A DNA stretch of 64,000 nt from assembly GCF_042682545.1 (NCBI RefSeq), contig NZ_JBHUHQ010000016.1. The stretch is one strand, 5' to 3'. Under the pieces are notes generated by a model, which was not told where the DNA came from, made no database searches, and saw only the letters and a program-made list of their open reading frames with translations. The position numbers and the translations under genes are program-made. The stretch comes from Ornithinibacillus salinisoli. GTDB taxonomy: Bacteria; Bacillota; Bacilli; Bacillales; Amphibacillaceae. The first letter of the stretch is position 1. Every line of letters begins with the position of its first letter. Positions 1 to 9,299 of the stretch are shown here, piece by piece.

Positions 1-72
1 AAGTAATACTTCACTGATTGAAAATTACACACATATTAGATATGAATTGACATCTAAGAAAGGGCGGAATAC

Positions 73-1566
73 ATGAAGAAACATACATATCGAAATCCAG
101 TATTTTATATATCTGCTTTGATTATTCTTTTATTAGTAATTATTGGTGCAGTATTACCTGAGCAATTCGGAACAGTTGCACAAGCATTGTTCGATTTTAC
201 TACGAGTAATTTTGGGTGGTTTTATTTATTAGCGGTTTTCCTATTTGTTTTATTTTTAGTTGGTATATCCATAAGTAAATATGGAAAAATTCGATTAGGA
301 CCACCAAAATCAAGACCGGAGTATCCATTTTTCACGTGGGTTGGTATGTTATTCTCAGCAGGTTTCGGATCAGGATTGGTTTTCTGGGGTGTAGCGGAAC
401 CGATGAGCCATTTTTTTTCGACTCCATTTCCGGGTTTGGAAGGACAAACGGAAGAAGCAGCAAGAATTGCGATGGGATATTCCTTTTTTCACTGGGGAGT
501 TAGTCAATGGTCCGTTTTTGCAGTAGTAGGTTTGATCATCGCCTATATACAATTTCGTAAGGATAAAAATGGCTTAATATCTACATCTATAAAACCTGTT
601 GTTGGTAAAAATAAAGGGGTAGGAGTTACCATTGACTCGTTAGCTGTAATTGCAACAGTTATGGGGGTTGCTACTTCTCTTGGACTTGGTATCATGCAAA
701 TGAATGGTGGGTTAAAGAATGTATTTAATTTACCTAATACCGTATGGATGCAAGTTGGAATAGCTGCAGTTATCCTTGTATTGTATTTACTTTCTTCAAG
801 TACGGGGTTAAATCGAGGTATTAAGTGGTTAAGTAATATAAATCTTGGCATTTGTATTATTTTATTATTGTTTGTGTTTATCACAGGACCAACTGTATTT
901 ATTTTAAATTCATTTGTTTTAGGATTAGGAGATTATTTAACAAATTTTGTAGAGTACAGTCTACGACTAACACCTTATCAAGGTGGTACGTGGGTACGTG
1001 ATTGGACGATTTTTTATTGGGCATGGGCAATAGCATGGTCGCCATTTGTAGGGGCATTTGTTGCACGTGTATCCAGAGGTAGAACAATTCGTGAATTTGT
1101 TTTCGGAGTGCTGATCGTTCCACCGATTATTGCTTGCTTATGGATTGCTGCATTTGGAGGTACGGCACTGAATAGTGATTTAAATAAAGATAGCGCCATA
1201 GCTGAAGCAGTCAATAATGATGTTGCTGTTGCTTTATTTGAAACGTTTGGCACTCTCCCATTATCCAATATCATGTCCTTGCTAGCGATTCTATTAATAT
1301 TTACATTCTTAGTTACGTCTGCAGATTCAGCAACTTATATTTTGGGAAGCATGACTTCAAGGGGAAGTTTGAATCCAGCGTTATATGTAAAAATGATTTG
1401 GGGAGTACTCATTACTGCTATAGCTGTTGTGTTATTACTTGCAGGGGGTCTAGATGCCCTACAAACAGCCTCTTTAATCTCTGCCTTACCTTTTACGGTT
1501 ATTCTTATTTTAATTGTAATTTCATTTCTTAAAATGATCTCTAAAGAATATAAGAAGGATAATTAA
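73..1566 (+). CDS. BCCT-family betaine/choline/carnitine transporter
   Basis: A 497-residue polytopic membrane protein with about 12 hydrophobic segments, the usual core length of Na+-coupled BCCT osmolyte importers such as OpuD and BetL. The family signature is clear near residues 314-345, where FYWAWAIAWSPFVG is followed by ARVSRGRTIREF. The ATG is preceded by AAAGGGCGG at a suitable distance. It stands alone, ending in its own terminator. Expected role: uptake of glycine betaine or a related compatible solute at the plasma membrane, in keeping with a salt-tolerant Bacillaceae. Oddity: BetP and OpuD usually have WWxxW in the substrate box, whereas here it reads W-A-I-A-W (318-322), so the ligand may differ. 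Family assignment is secure; substrate is inference. Confidence 0.93.
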   Translation: MKKHTYRNPVFYISALIILLLVIIGAVLPEQFGTVAQALFDFTTSNFGWFYLLAVFLFVLFLVGISISKYGKIRLGPPKSRPEYPFFTWVGMLFSAGFGSGLVFWGVAEPMSHFFSTPFPGLEGQTEEAARIAMGYSFFHWGVSQWSVFAVVGLIIAYIQFRKDKNGLISTSIKPVVGKNKGVGVTIDSLAVIATVMGVATSLGLGIMQMNGGLKNVFNLPNTVWMQVGIAAVILVLYLLSSSTGLNRGIKWLSNINLGICIILLLFVFITGPTVFILNSFVLGLGDYLTNFVEYSLRLTPYQGGTWVRDWTIFYWAWAIAWSPFVGAFVARVSRGRTIREFVFGVLIVPPIIACLWIAAFGGTALNSDLNKDSAIAEAVNNDVAVALFETFGTLPLSNIMSLLAILLIFTFLVTSADSATYILGSMTSRGSLNPALYVKMIWGVLITAIAVVLLLAGGLDALQTASLISALPFTVILILIVISFLKMISKEYKKDN

Positions 1567-1572
1567 CAAAAC

Positions 1573-1611
1573 AAAAGTAGCTAATAGGAGTAATCCGTTA
1601 GCTACTTTTTT
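1573..1611 (+). terminator. Rho-independent terminator of the BCCT gene
   Basis: A 12-bp perfect stem (AAAAGTAGCTAA / TTAGCTACTTTT) with a 13-nt loop, followed by further T residues, directly after the stop codon. Confidence 0.85.
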
Positions 1612-1614
1612 ACA

Positions 1615-2085
1615 TGAGGCGGCTTTCAAATAGATTATTGATTTTTTTAAGTAAATAATATTATTCGTTATTCGTAGTTGATGTAAACTGTGCATTAACT
1701 TAATATGTTGGTTGGTGCCTTTACCTCGCTCCAGAAATACACTTCGCTTTCCGCGGGCGGCTGGTGAGCCTCCTCGTGCTACGCACTGTGTGGTCTCACC
1801 GATGCCTATTCTCCCGTAGGACATGGAACGCTACGTCAGCGACACATCGCACGCAGAAAAAGTGCTTTTCTTTTTCAAGGAGTCTTCGTGTATTTCCTAC
1901 GCTAGTGAAGTAGTAACACTATTCTTTAAACAAGAAATCACCATCAGCGGAGGCAGAATACGAAGACTCCTGTGGGAACAGCACGTGTCCGAAGACCCCG
2001 GAAGAAGTGGTTTTCTTCTGAGGAGGCTGAGGCCGTGCCCACGGAAAGCGAAGTATTCTGACGGAGCGGTTTTGTAGCACACTAT
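1615..2085. repeat. Nested inverted-repeat intergenic element, copy 1
   Basis: Non-coding block between the BCCT gene and the YitT gene. The left arm (about 1727-1785, with CTTCGCTTTCCGCGGGC and AGCCTCCTCG) is an imperfect inverted repeat of the right arm (about 2018-2072, with GAGGAGGCTGAGG and GGAAAGCGAAGTATTCTG). A second inner pair is GGAGTCTTCGTGTATT (1879-1894) against AATACGAAGACTCC (1957-1970). The DNA could fold into a long cruciform. Its left part (1678-1808) recurs almost unchanged at 63761-63892, and a shrunken relative lies at 50395-50545. Local GC is well above the flanks. It looks like a non-autonomous, MITE-like dispersed repeat. No transposase or convincing protein is inside; the open frames here are not gene-like. 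Confidence 0.75.
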
Positions 2086-2243
2086 TGAATTAGACTGTGA
2101 AAGTAAATCTACGCAAAAGTTATGACGTAGTCTATCGCTACTATGAACGACCGAACAGCACTTTATTCTGAACCGACCCATCTAATTACGTTATTGCGCA
2201 GTCTATATAAAAGTTGAATCAATCAAAGTTAGAAGAGTCTTAT

Positions 2244-2834
2244 TTAAAATCGATATGAATGTCTATCCTTTTTGAAGAGGGATAGTATGGTAGAAGTAGT
2301 TATGCCAATTACCGTTACCATAATGGCTGAATACAGAATGGTTACTTCTTCAACCGTAAAATAACCAAGAAGTAGGACCATGCAATCAATTAAAAAGATA
2401 ATTATTCCGGCATTCATATTTGTAATCTTCGCAAGCATCAATGCCAACAGGTCACTAGCTCCCGAGCTAATATCTGCTGTTAGCATAATCCCAATTCCTA
2501 ACCCTACTAGAATTCCTGCGAGTAGTGAACTGATAAGAATTGGCGGTGCATCCCAAAATGATAATGGATAAAAAAGATCAATAAAAAAAGATGAAACCAA
2601 CAATCCATGAATTCCATTGTAAAAAAAAGCTCGATTATGAAAAAAAGCTAAGGTATATAGAGGAATGCTGAGTAGGATGATAGTCATTCCCGGTCTTAAC
2701 TCAAATAAATATTTACCAATTAAACCAATACCAACAATACCACCATCAAGTAAGTGATTTGGGATAATAAATAAATTTATTCCAGCTGCTACTAAAATAC
2801 TTCCACCTAATATTGCTGCAGTTTTCTTAATCAC
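2244..2834 (-). CDS. YitT-family membrane protein (short form)
   Basis: A 196-residue hydrophobic protein with about five membrane segments, starting at GTG behind AAGGTGG. The N-terminal AAGINLFIIPNHLLDGGIVG and the later SSGASDLLALML are typical of the YitT/YvjA (DUF161) family. Full-length family members are about 280-290 residues with a soluble C-terminal DUF2179 domain; this protein stops right after the last membrane segment in a short basic tail (FKKDRHSYRF), so that domain is absent. The role of the family is unknown. It is a single-gene unit, reading toward the repeat element at 1615-2085. The short form may be natural, since several Bacillaceae encode such versions, or a truncation. 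Confidence 0.8.
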   Translation of the reverse strand: MIKKTAAILGGSILVAAGINLFIIPNHLLDGGIVGIGLIGKYLFELRPGMTIILLSIPLYTLAFFHNRAFFYNGIHGLLVSSFFIDLFYPLSFWDAPPILISSLLAGILVGLGIGIMLTADISSGASDLLALMLAKITNMNAGIIIFLIDCMVLLLGYFTVEEVTILYSAIMVTVIGITTSTILSLFKKDRHSYRF

Positions 2835-3005
2835 AAAGTAGCCACCTTGTCCACATTAGTTTCTATTATCATTGTTATGATATCTACCTCGTTTCCATGC
2901 TTAAAACTTTTGATGTGGTATTTAAATAATTGTAAAATTTAGTCGAAATAGTTTAAACTAAAGAAGTATTTCGTGATTTTTTACAATTAAAATAGGAGAG
3001 ACAAC

Positions 3006-4226
3006 ATGGGGAATCAATTAAATAAATGGAAAGACCCTATTATTCTACTAAGTTCTGTAGGCATTTCTGGGATAGGAGATTTTATTTACTTAGTAGCTAT
3101 CAACATACTTGTTTATCAGATGACCGGATCGGCTACAGCTGTTGCAGGGTTGTGGATTATTGGACCAGCAGTAAATGTTTTAACAAAGTTTTGGACAGGT
3201 AGTTTTATCGATTATCGTAGTAAACGACTGATTATGATTGGCACTGATATGATAAGGGCAATATTCGTGTTCAGTATCCCTTTTTTGCCAAGTATTTGGC
3301 TAATTTATGTTGTATTAATCGGTATAAGTGCAGCAAAATCCTTCTTTACTCCAGCTTCCATGACTTATATTACACAACTAGTTCCGAAAGACCTTCGAAA
3401 ACGTTATAATGCTATTCAATCATTAACTATTTCTGGTGCTTTCATAGTTGGACCTGCTATTGGTGGGGCGTTAATTCTTATTGGTTCTGTACACATCGCA
3501 ATTTATATTAATGCTATTTCTTTTATTATTTCGGCCTTGCTACTTTATCTTTTACCGGAAAAAGAAGAACTGGTTAGGAGTGACATCCCTCGATTGACAG
3601 TAGAACAAGTAAAATCCGATTGGTATGTAGTGATTAACTATTTTAAGGAAAGAAAATATATTGTAATTGTTTATGGTGCATTTGTAGCCACGGTAATTTT
3701 TAGCTTTGCGATGGATGCACAAGAGGTTGTTTTTACCCAAAAAGTTGTAGGGCTATCAGAAATGGATTACAGTCTATTGATTAGTATTACCGGTATTGGT
3801 GCTATTTCAGGAGGCGTTATTGTTTCACTATTTGCTCAACGTTTGTCATTACGATCCATGATTGCTATCGGTATTGTAATGGAGACGATTGGTTATATTC
3901 TATATTCTGTTTCATGGTCTTTTATCTCCATAACGATTGGCTTTATTATTTTAGGCTTCTTTAATGCTTTTTTGAACGCTGGTATCACAACATTTTATCA
4001 AAATAATGTATCTACTAACATTATGGGTAGAGTTACTAGTATGTTTCAACTAATACAAAGCTTTATGCAAGTGGTGTTTGTACTGTTAGTAGGGGCAGTT
4101 GCTGATATCATTCCTTTACGTGTCACCATCGTTTCATTAGCAATTGGTATGTTGATAATAGCTACTATTTTAACTGTTCTGGTACGACTTCCTAGTAAAA
4201 AAATGTATTTTAATGAAACAGAATAA
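3006..4226 (+). CDS. Major facilitator superfamily transporter, exporter-like
   Basis: A 406-residue protein with about 12 transmembrane segments. The loop between helices 2 and 3 carries GSFIDYRSKRLIMIGTD, a variant of the MFS motif A (usually G-x-L-a-D-r-x-G-r-k/r). The profile resembles the MFS_3/macrolide or siderophore-exporter branch (MefA/EntS-like), in which KxLRxRYNAIQSL after helix 4 is common; here it reads KDLRKRYNAIQSL. RBS GGAGAG precedes the ATG. It is transcribed alone, with the MoxR operon starting about 85 nt downstream. Likely an efflux pump for a small hydrophobic compound; substrate cannot be told. Confidence 0.85.
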   Translation: MGNQLNKWKDPIILLSSVGISGIGDFIYLVAINILVYQMTGSATAVAGLWIIGPAVNVLTKFWTGSFIDYRSKRLIMIGTDMIRAIFVFSIPFLPSIWLIYVVLIGISAAKSFFTPASMTYITQLVPKDLRKRYNAIQSLTISGAFIVGPAIGGALILIGSVHIAIYINAISFIISALLLYLLPEKEELVRSDIPRLTVEQVKSDWYVVINYFKERKYIVIVYGAFVATVIFSFAMDAQEVVFTQKVVGLSEMDYSLLISITGIGAISGGVIVSLFAQRLSLRSMIAIGIVMETIGYILYSVSWSFISITIGFIILGFFNAFLNAGITTFYQNNVSTNIMGRVTSMFQLIQSFMQVVFVLLVGAVADIIPLRVTIVSLAIGMLIIATILTVLVRLPSKKMYFNETE

Positions 4227-4311
4227 CTACTATTTACGTATGGAAAAGTGTTACAATAAAATAAATTATCTAATTTTTGTAAATAAATGCTATTGTGGGG
4301 GTTATTGAAAA

Positions 4312-5256
4312 ATGGAGAAAATAGTTCAAGCAAAAGAGACATTAAATCAAGTCATTTATGGTAAAGAGGAAGTAGTAGATCTGCTCTTTATTGCCTTACT
4401 TTCACAAGGTCATGTGTTACTTGAAAGTGTACCAGGTACCGGTAAGACAAAATTGGCAAAGAGTTTTGCAAAAGTAATAGATGGTAACTTTAATCGTGTC
4501 CAGTTCACTCCGGATGTTTTACCTAGTGATGTTACCGGTATTCGCTTTTTTAATCCAAAAACCCAAGAATTTGAATTGCGTATTGGACCAGTAGTTTCAA
4601 ATGTATTATTAGCAGATGAAATTAATAGAGCAACACCTAAAACCCAGTCGAGTTTACTGGAGGTTATGGAAGAATATCAATCGACTATCGACGGAGAAAC
4701 AATTAAAGTAGAGCCTCCATTTATTGTCCTTGCAACACAAAATCCAGTGGAAAGCAATTATGGTACATTTCCACTACCGGAGGCCCAATTAGACCGTTTC
4801 TTATTCAAAATTGATTTAGGTTATCCTGCAAAAGAAGAAGAAAAGAAAATATTACATACCTATCGGACAAGTGATCCGTACAATGAAATTTATGCTTCCC
4901 TTACGTTGGATGATATTAGAGAATTTCAACAACAAATAAAACAGGTTTCTATTTCAGATGTAGTTTCCGATTACTTATTAGGACTAATACATCAGTCAAG
5001 AGAACATAGTGAAGTGGAATTAGGAATAAGTCCACGAGGAATGCTTGCGTTAATGCGTGCAGCTCAGGCTCGTGCATACTTGCAAGGAAGAGATTTTGTA
5101 ACTCCAGAGGATATTAAGCAGTTAGCACCATATGTGTTTGAACACCGCTTAATTCTAACGATGGAAGGTTCTATTAAGAAAACCGCACAACAAGTTGTGG
5201 ATGAAATAATGAAAGCTGTACCTGTGCCAGTTGAAGAAGGGGCAGTTAGCAAATGA
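4312..5256 (+). CDS. MoxR-type AAA+ ATPase
   Basis: A 314-residue AAA+ ATPase of the MoxR/RavA class. Walker A is PGTGKT (41-46), Walker B LLADEIN (99-105), and sensor-type ATQNPVE follows near residue 143. MoxR proteins act as chaperone-like ATPases that mature partner proteins, often ones encoded next door. It is the first gene of a four-gene operon, and its stop overlaps the start of the DUF58 gene by 4 bp (ATGA), as in B. subtilis yeaC-yeaD. RBS is GGGGG about 10 nt before the ATG. Family is certain; the client is unknown. Confidence 0.93.
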   Translation: MEKIVQAKETLNQVIYGKEEVVDLLFIALLSQGHVLLESVPGTGKTKLAKSFAKVIDGNFNRVQFTPDVLPSDVTGIRFFNPKTQEFELRIGPVVSNVLLADEINRATPKTQSSLLEVMEEYQSTIDGETIKVEPPFIVLATQNPVESNYGTFPLPEAQLDRFLFKIDLGYPAKEEEKKILHTYRTSDPYNEIYASLTLDDIREFQQQIKQVSISDVVSDYLLGLIHQSREHSEVELGISPRGMLALMRAAQARAYLQGRDFVTPEDIKQLAPYVFEHRLILTMEGSIKKTAQQVVDEIMKAVPVPVEEGAVSK

Positions 5257-6470
5257 CGTGGAAAAAAGAAGTGAATTCAGAGCATTCCAGGAGTTCTGAT
5301 TACATCCTAATCGCTTTGATTGTATTCTTTTTAATTGGGGTTATTTTTAGAACTCCTGTAGCTTTTATTGGAGTAGGTATATTTGCAGCGTATTTAGTAG
5401 TCTATAAAATTTATGATCGTGGACTTGGGAGGAAATTAGAATTAGAAAACATATCTAAAACCGTTAGACTTTTTCCAGGAGAAGAAGCGAATTTACGCTT
5501 TCAACTTAAGAATTATTCTACTTTTCCGATGGTTAACGGAAGTTTTAAAGTTCAATTAGGTCCATCTATTAAAGCATATACGCTTGTAGAAGACAAAGGG
5601 GATTATTGGAAGCAGTTAAAGATTCCTTTATCTGTATTACAGAAAAGAAATACTATCATTGAATTTCCAGTTGTTGCAGAACAGCGAGGTGTTTCCAAAG
5701 TTAGTAATGTGAAATTTGATTTTCCGCATTTACTAAACTTTAATTTAGTAACGTTAGTTTATAGACGATTATATCAAACAGAGTTTATTGTATATCCAAA
5801 GTTACTACCAGTACATGGTGTAGAAGCAATATTTCATATGATCCCAGGAGAGGGTAGAGCAAATTTTTCACCATTTGAAGATATTCAAAGTCCTTTAGGA
5901 ACAAGGGATTATAGTTATAGTGATCCTTTTCATAGGATTAATTGGAATGCTTCCGTAAAATCACAAAAGATGCAAACAAATGTCTACGAAAGAGTTGTAG
6001 ATATGTCATATGTATTCATCGTAAATCTAGGTACCGAAAATGATTTAAATATGTCTAGTTTTAGTAAGAATTTAGAAAATCTATTAAGTTATACAGCTTA
6101 TTTAAGTGAATATGCGACGAAAACAGGTGTACCATATGAAATTTATATTAATTCACGTAGACCTGGTAAAGTTCCATATGTTTATTTACCAGAGGGAGAA
6201 GGAAAAACTCATTTTGCTCACACCTTAGAAATGCTTGCTAGAATTCATAAACAATCTATGATTCTGCCGTTCAACCAAATGTTATACCGTTTGGGTAAAC
6301 AATTCATAAAACCGAAGACGGTTATTATTATAGGAGATGTGCCAACTGGAGCAATGGAAATGATAAGCACTTGGAAACAAACTCAAAACACTGTATTTCA
6401 AATAACTGGTACAAAGGATGGTGCAGTGGTTAGACCTTTGAGAAAGGAGAAAATGACGTATGCAACCTAA
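5253..6470 (+). CDS. DUF58 domain protein (YeaD-like)
   Basis: A 405-residue protein with two N-terminal membrane segments (about 18-55) and a soluble part ending in the DUF58 hallmark GTRDYSYSDPFHRINWNAS (near 223-242), which is a vWA-like fold region. DUF58 proteins are the usual partners of MoxR ATPases. The gene overlaps moxR by 4 bp and the next membrane-protein gene by 11 bp, so the three are very likely translationally coupled. Biochemical function is unproven in the family; proposed roles are in assembly of envelope or secreted complexes. Confidence 0.9.
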   Translation: MTWKKEVNSEHSRSSDYILIALIVFFLIGVIFRTPVAFIGVGIFAAYLVVYKIYDRGLGRKLELENISKTVRLFPGEEANLRFQLKNYSTFPMVNGSFKVQLGPSIKAYTLVEDKGDYWKQLKIPLSVLQKRNTIIEFPVVAEQRGVSKVSNVKFDFPHLLNFNLVTLVYRRLYQTEFIVYPKLLPVHGVEAIFHMIPGEGRANFSPFEDIQSPLGTRDYSYSDPFHRINWNASVKSQKMQTNVYERVVDMSYVFIVNLGTENDLNMSSFSKNLENLLSYTAYLSEYATKTGVPYEIYINSRRPGKVPYVYLPEGEGKTHFAHTLEMLARIHKQSMILPFNQMLYRLGKQFIKPKTVIIIGDVPTGAMEMISTWKQTQNTVFQITGTKDGAVVRPLRKEKMTYAT

Positions 6471-7647
6471 TCTATCTGCTTCGATTACGTATGCATATCA
6501 CTTCCTTTGTGAAGTAATAATTATGTTTCTCATAGCTTTACCATTCTTTTACTTTCGCTTTATGTTTGTTCCATATGGGAGTTATTTAGTCATCAGTATT
6601 GTTGCTTGTATATTGTTTACATTTATTACACAATATACCACTCGAAATATATGGTATATCGTAATAGCTCCTTTATTATTTATTATTTTTAATATGTTGG
6701 ATTACCCTATGATTTTCACTGTATTATTTTCTCTTTTATTTGTATGGCGGTATATAGATATTCGAAAGGAAGAATTAATTAGTAGAGAGAATATATATAT
6801 ATTATTTACGCTACTACTCACTGCCATTCTAAGTATATTAGTTCGTGATAGTTTCATCATGTTTTATCCATTTTTACAATTTGTAATTTTATTTCTTGGA
6901 TATATAACTAGTCAGTTGGTGGTTGTAAATAAAGATGATAGAAAACAGATTGATTTTAAATTACCTCTATATTTTATAGGGATATTAGCAGCTGGAGCAG
7001 CAGTATTTTTCTTTATTTTTGAAGCTGCTCGTAATTTAGCACTAAATGTTGGCCAAGGTTTTTTAAACACTATAGGTGGAGTTATTAAAGGTTTTTCAGA
7101 TATCTTAAGCTTTTTAACAGTGAATCAACGAGATTGGCCTGAACAAACAACAGAGGAAGCAAAGCATGGGGATGGCTATTGGAACCAGCTTGAAGAATAT
7201 AATGTAGTGGAAGGCATGTCCATATTTCTAATACTTGCTATCGCTATATTATTACTTACAATAGTGACGTTTTTCATTATTATATTATGGAAAAAACGAT
7301 CTAAACAAAAGCTAAAACAAGCTGAGCAAAACAGTGCCGTATCTTATTCGAATCTATCCAGTACAGCGGGAGAAGGTACTTACTCAAGAAATCCGTTTCG
7401 TAAATATTTTACTAAACCAAGTGATCCGATTAGAAAATTAGTCTATCAATTTGAAAGAAAAGCATCAAAACAGAATAAAGGTAGACGATCATTCGAAACA
7501 ATTGAAGATTGGTTTGCTCGAATTAATGTCGGTACAACTATAAATGTATACCAAAAGGTACGCTATGGAGATAAACAAGCTAGTGAAGAGGAAGTTAAAG
7601 CTTTAAAAGTCCATATGAAAGAGATGGAAGCTAAACTGGATAATTAA
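6460..7647 (+). CDS. Membrane protein with DUF4129-like tail, copy A
   Basis: A 395-residue protein with about seven N-terminal membrane segments (to residue 190), an extracytoplasmic stretch, one further helix (about 255-277) and a cytosolic tail. The tail pattern, Y-x-F-x2-K then RRSFETIEDW and VYQKVRYGD (near 365-373), matches the C-terminal DUF4129 part of YebA-type proteins. In the standard moxR-DUF58-yebA cluster the third protein carries a transglutaminase-like domain with Cys-His-Asp between the helices. Here that stretch (residues about 190-255) is far too short to hold it. The start overlaps the DUF58 gene. Domain call by pattern; function unknown. Confidence 0.75.
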   Translation: MQPNLSASITYAYHFLCEVIIMFLIALPFFYFRFMFVPYGSYLVISIVACILFTFITQYTTRNIWYIVIAPLLFIIFNMLDYPMIFTVLFSLLFVWRYIDIRKEELISRENIYILFTLLLTAILSILVRDSFIMFYPFLQFVILFLGYITSQLVVVNKDDRKQIDFKLPLYFIGILAAGAAVFFFIFEAARNLALNVGQGFLNTIGGVIKGFSDILSFLTVNQRDWPEQTTEEAKHGDGYWNQLEEYNVVEGMSIFLILAIAILLLTIVTFFIIILWKKRSKQKLKQAEQNSAVSYSNLSSTAGEGTYSRNPFRKYFTKPSDPIRKLVYQFERKASKQNKGRRSFETIEDWFARINVGTTINVYQKVRYGDKQASEEEVKALKVHMKEMEAKLDN

Positions 7648-7733
7648 TGTTGGCAATAAAACATTAGTGAAGATCATCAGATGCGATCATTAATAAATTC
7701 CTCTAATATCTCCTGATAAAGGATTAGGTGACT

Positions 7734-8921
7734 ATGGAAAATAAACATTTATTAATTACTCACGCTTATCACTTTATAAGTGAAGCAATTATTATCTTTT
7801 TGCTTTTATTTCCAGCCACATATCATCATTATGAAGGTATTCCTTATTGGGTTTACTTAGCTGTTATATGTTGTATCTGTATTCCTTTTTCATTATTTGC
7901 TAAATTGGATTGGAATCATGCACCATATATAGTGACTATCCCAATAATAGTATTGCTATTAAGTATAGTTGGTTTTCCGCTGCATTTAAGCGTTGTTTTT
8001 GCTTTCTTATTAACTTGGAGATACATAGCAATACGTAGTGAAATGCATGTCAAACGGGAGAACTTTTATCTAATCTTAACAATTGTCCTAGGTACTGGAT
8101 TGGTGGTTTTAATAAAAGATACCCAAGTATTAATGTTCGTTTTTGTTCAACTGATACTTGTTGTGATAGGAAACATTAGTAGTCATGTAGCGGTAATTAA
8201 AAAAACGGACCAAAAAGCATTTAATCGAAGCTTTTGGTATAGATTTTTAGGGATTATTTTTCTTGTATCTTTATCTTTTTTTCTATTATCAGATGTGATC
8301 CGAAATGCATTTTTAAAAGGGTATTTACTTTTTACTAGTGGTCTAACTTCAGGTTTAAGTAATATTCTTGAACCCTTACCTGATGTTAATTTATATGATT
8401 TTGTGGATTATGGTACAGAAGAGGAACAAATATCAGAATTAGAAAACCCTGAATTCAAAAAATCTATTAGTAATATTCCTGTGGTTGCCATGATTTATTT
8501 TGGATTAACAGCGATCGCTATTGGTTTTGGAGCCTTTTTTATCCTTAGATTTTTTAGAACGCGTTTTAAATTTAAGAAAGAAACACATGAGGACAATAAT
8601 ATCTATCAAAAATCAGAAGAAAAACTAGTACATGTAAAGTCGCAAAAAAGAAAGTATCGAAAAAAACTTAAAAGAATCCAACATCCTGCACGAAAAGTTA
8701 TCTATCGCTTCGAGCACCAAGCAGGCAAATTCCAAAAAGGTAGGAAACCTTTTGAGACGATAGAGGAATGGTTACAACGAATTGGCTTTGATGTGAATTT
8801 AGAGGTGTATCAAAAAGTTCGTTATGGTGATATAGATGTTAGTGACAAGGAAGTTGAGCAATTGCTAGTTGAAGTTACAAATATGGAAGTGAAATTTAAA
8901 GATTTAACAGAACGGCATTGA
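7734..8921 (+). CDS. Membrane protein with DUF4129-like tail, copy B
   Basis: A 395-residue paralogue of the preceding gene with the same plan: N-terminal THAYHFISEAIIIFLL against TYAYHFLCEVIIMFLI, about six or seven helices, a short outer loop, one more helix (about 248-268) and a tail with KPFETIEEW and VYQKVRYGD. It too lacks a transglutaminase domain. I chose ATG 7734 over an in-frame GTG at 7728, because AAAGGA at 7718-7723 is too close to the GTG and well spaced from the ATG. The pair arose by tandem duplication; divergence is large, so the event is old. Confidence 0.75.
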   Translation: MENKHLLITHAYHFISEAIIIFLLLFPATYHHYEGIPYWVYLAVICCICIPFSLFAKLDWNHAPYIVTIPIIVLLLSIVGFPLHLSVVFAFLLTWRYIAIRSEMHVKRENFYLILTIVLGTGLVVLIKDTQVLMFVFVQLILVVIGNISSHVAVIKKTDQKAFNRSFWYRFLGIIFLVSLSFFLLSDVIRNAFLKGYLLFTSGLTSGLSNILEPLPDVNLYDFVDYGTEEEQISELENPEFKKSISNIPVVAMIYFGLTAIAIGFGAFFILRFFRTRFKFKKETHEDNNIYQKSEEKLVHVKSQKRKYRKKLKRIQHPARKVIYRFEHQAGKFQKGRKPFETIEEWLQRIGFDVNLEVYQKVRYGDIDVSDKEVEQLLVEVTNMEVKFKDLTERH

Positions 8922-8952
8922 TGTTGAACCCTACAAAAATTAGCTATCTTAC

Positions 8953-9030
8953 CTTGACGTATATCAAAAAGTTCGTTATGTTGGAATGAATGCTAATATA
9001 CTAGAGTTGAAATATTATTTTTCGAGTAAA
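8953..9030 (+). pseudogene. Relic of a third DUF4129-tail paralogue
   Basis: TATCAAAAAGTTCGTTATG at 8962-8980 repeats exactly 19 nt of the preceding gene (8808-8826). In frame it reads LDVYQKVRY, then MNANILELKYY, echoing the end of the DUF4129-like tail, but no intact reading frame surrounds it. Most likely the decayed 3' end of a third copy, or a small local duplication. Confidence 0.5.
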
Positions 9031-9070
9031 GGTAAATTGAAATTAACGTAGAAGAGAATAGGTGTAATAA

Positions 9071-9155
9071 TAGTTTTCTAGGGTTCCGCATTTTAAATGG
9101 CCTGGTCCGAGAGAGAACGCACATTGTGTACACGGAGGGACAAAAGCCCGGGAGG
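9071..9155 (+). promoter_or_regulatory. Guanidine-I (ykkC) riboswitch aptamer
   Basis: The sequence shows the ykkC hallmarks in order: CTAGGGTTCCGC (9079-9090), TGGCCTGGTCCGAGAGA, then ACACGGAGGGACAAAAGCCC and GGGAGG (to 9155). ykkC class I RNAs bind guanidinium and switch on export or degradation genes. The last segment is shared with the left arm of the terminator at 9147-9189, which is how such switches work: ligand keeps the arm in the aptamer and read-through follows. The downstream genes are an SMR exporter pair, as expected. Confidence 0.93.
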
Positions 9156-9189
9156 ATATCTGATAATTGATATCTTCTCGGGTATTTTT
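9147..9189 (+). terminator. Riboswitch expression-platform terminator
   Basis: CCCGGGAGGATATC (9147-9160) pairs with GATATCTTCTCGGG (9169-9182) with two G-U pairs and an 8-nt loop, then TATTTTTA. It overlaps the 3' end of the guanidine aptamer. Confidence 0.9.
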
Positions 9190-9299
9190 ATCCCGCAACT
9201 GCCAGTAAATGTCTGATTCTGTTCAACTAACAATCAGTGGGGGATGAAAGAAAACCCTCCACTGATTGAATCTTCACTTTATGGATGGGGTGATTAATT

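Noticed and set aside
1823..2077. 84-codon open frame inside the repeat element
   Set aside because: Arg/Pro-rich text produced by the GC-rich inverted arms; no RBS and no coding pattern.
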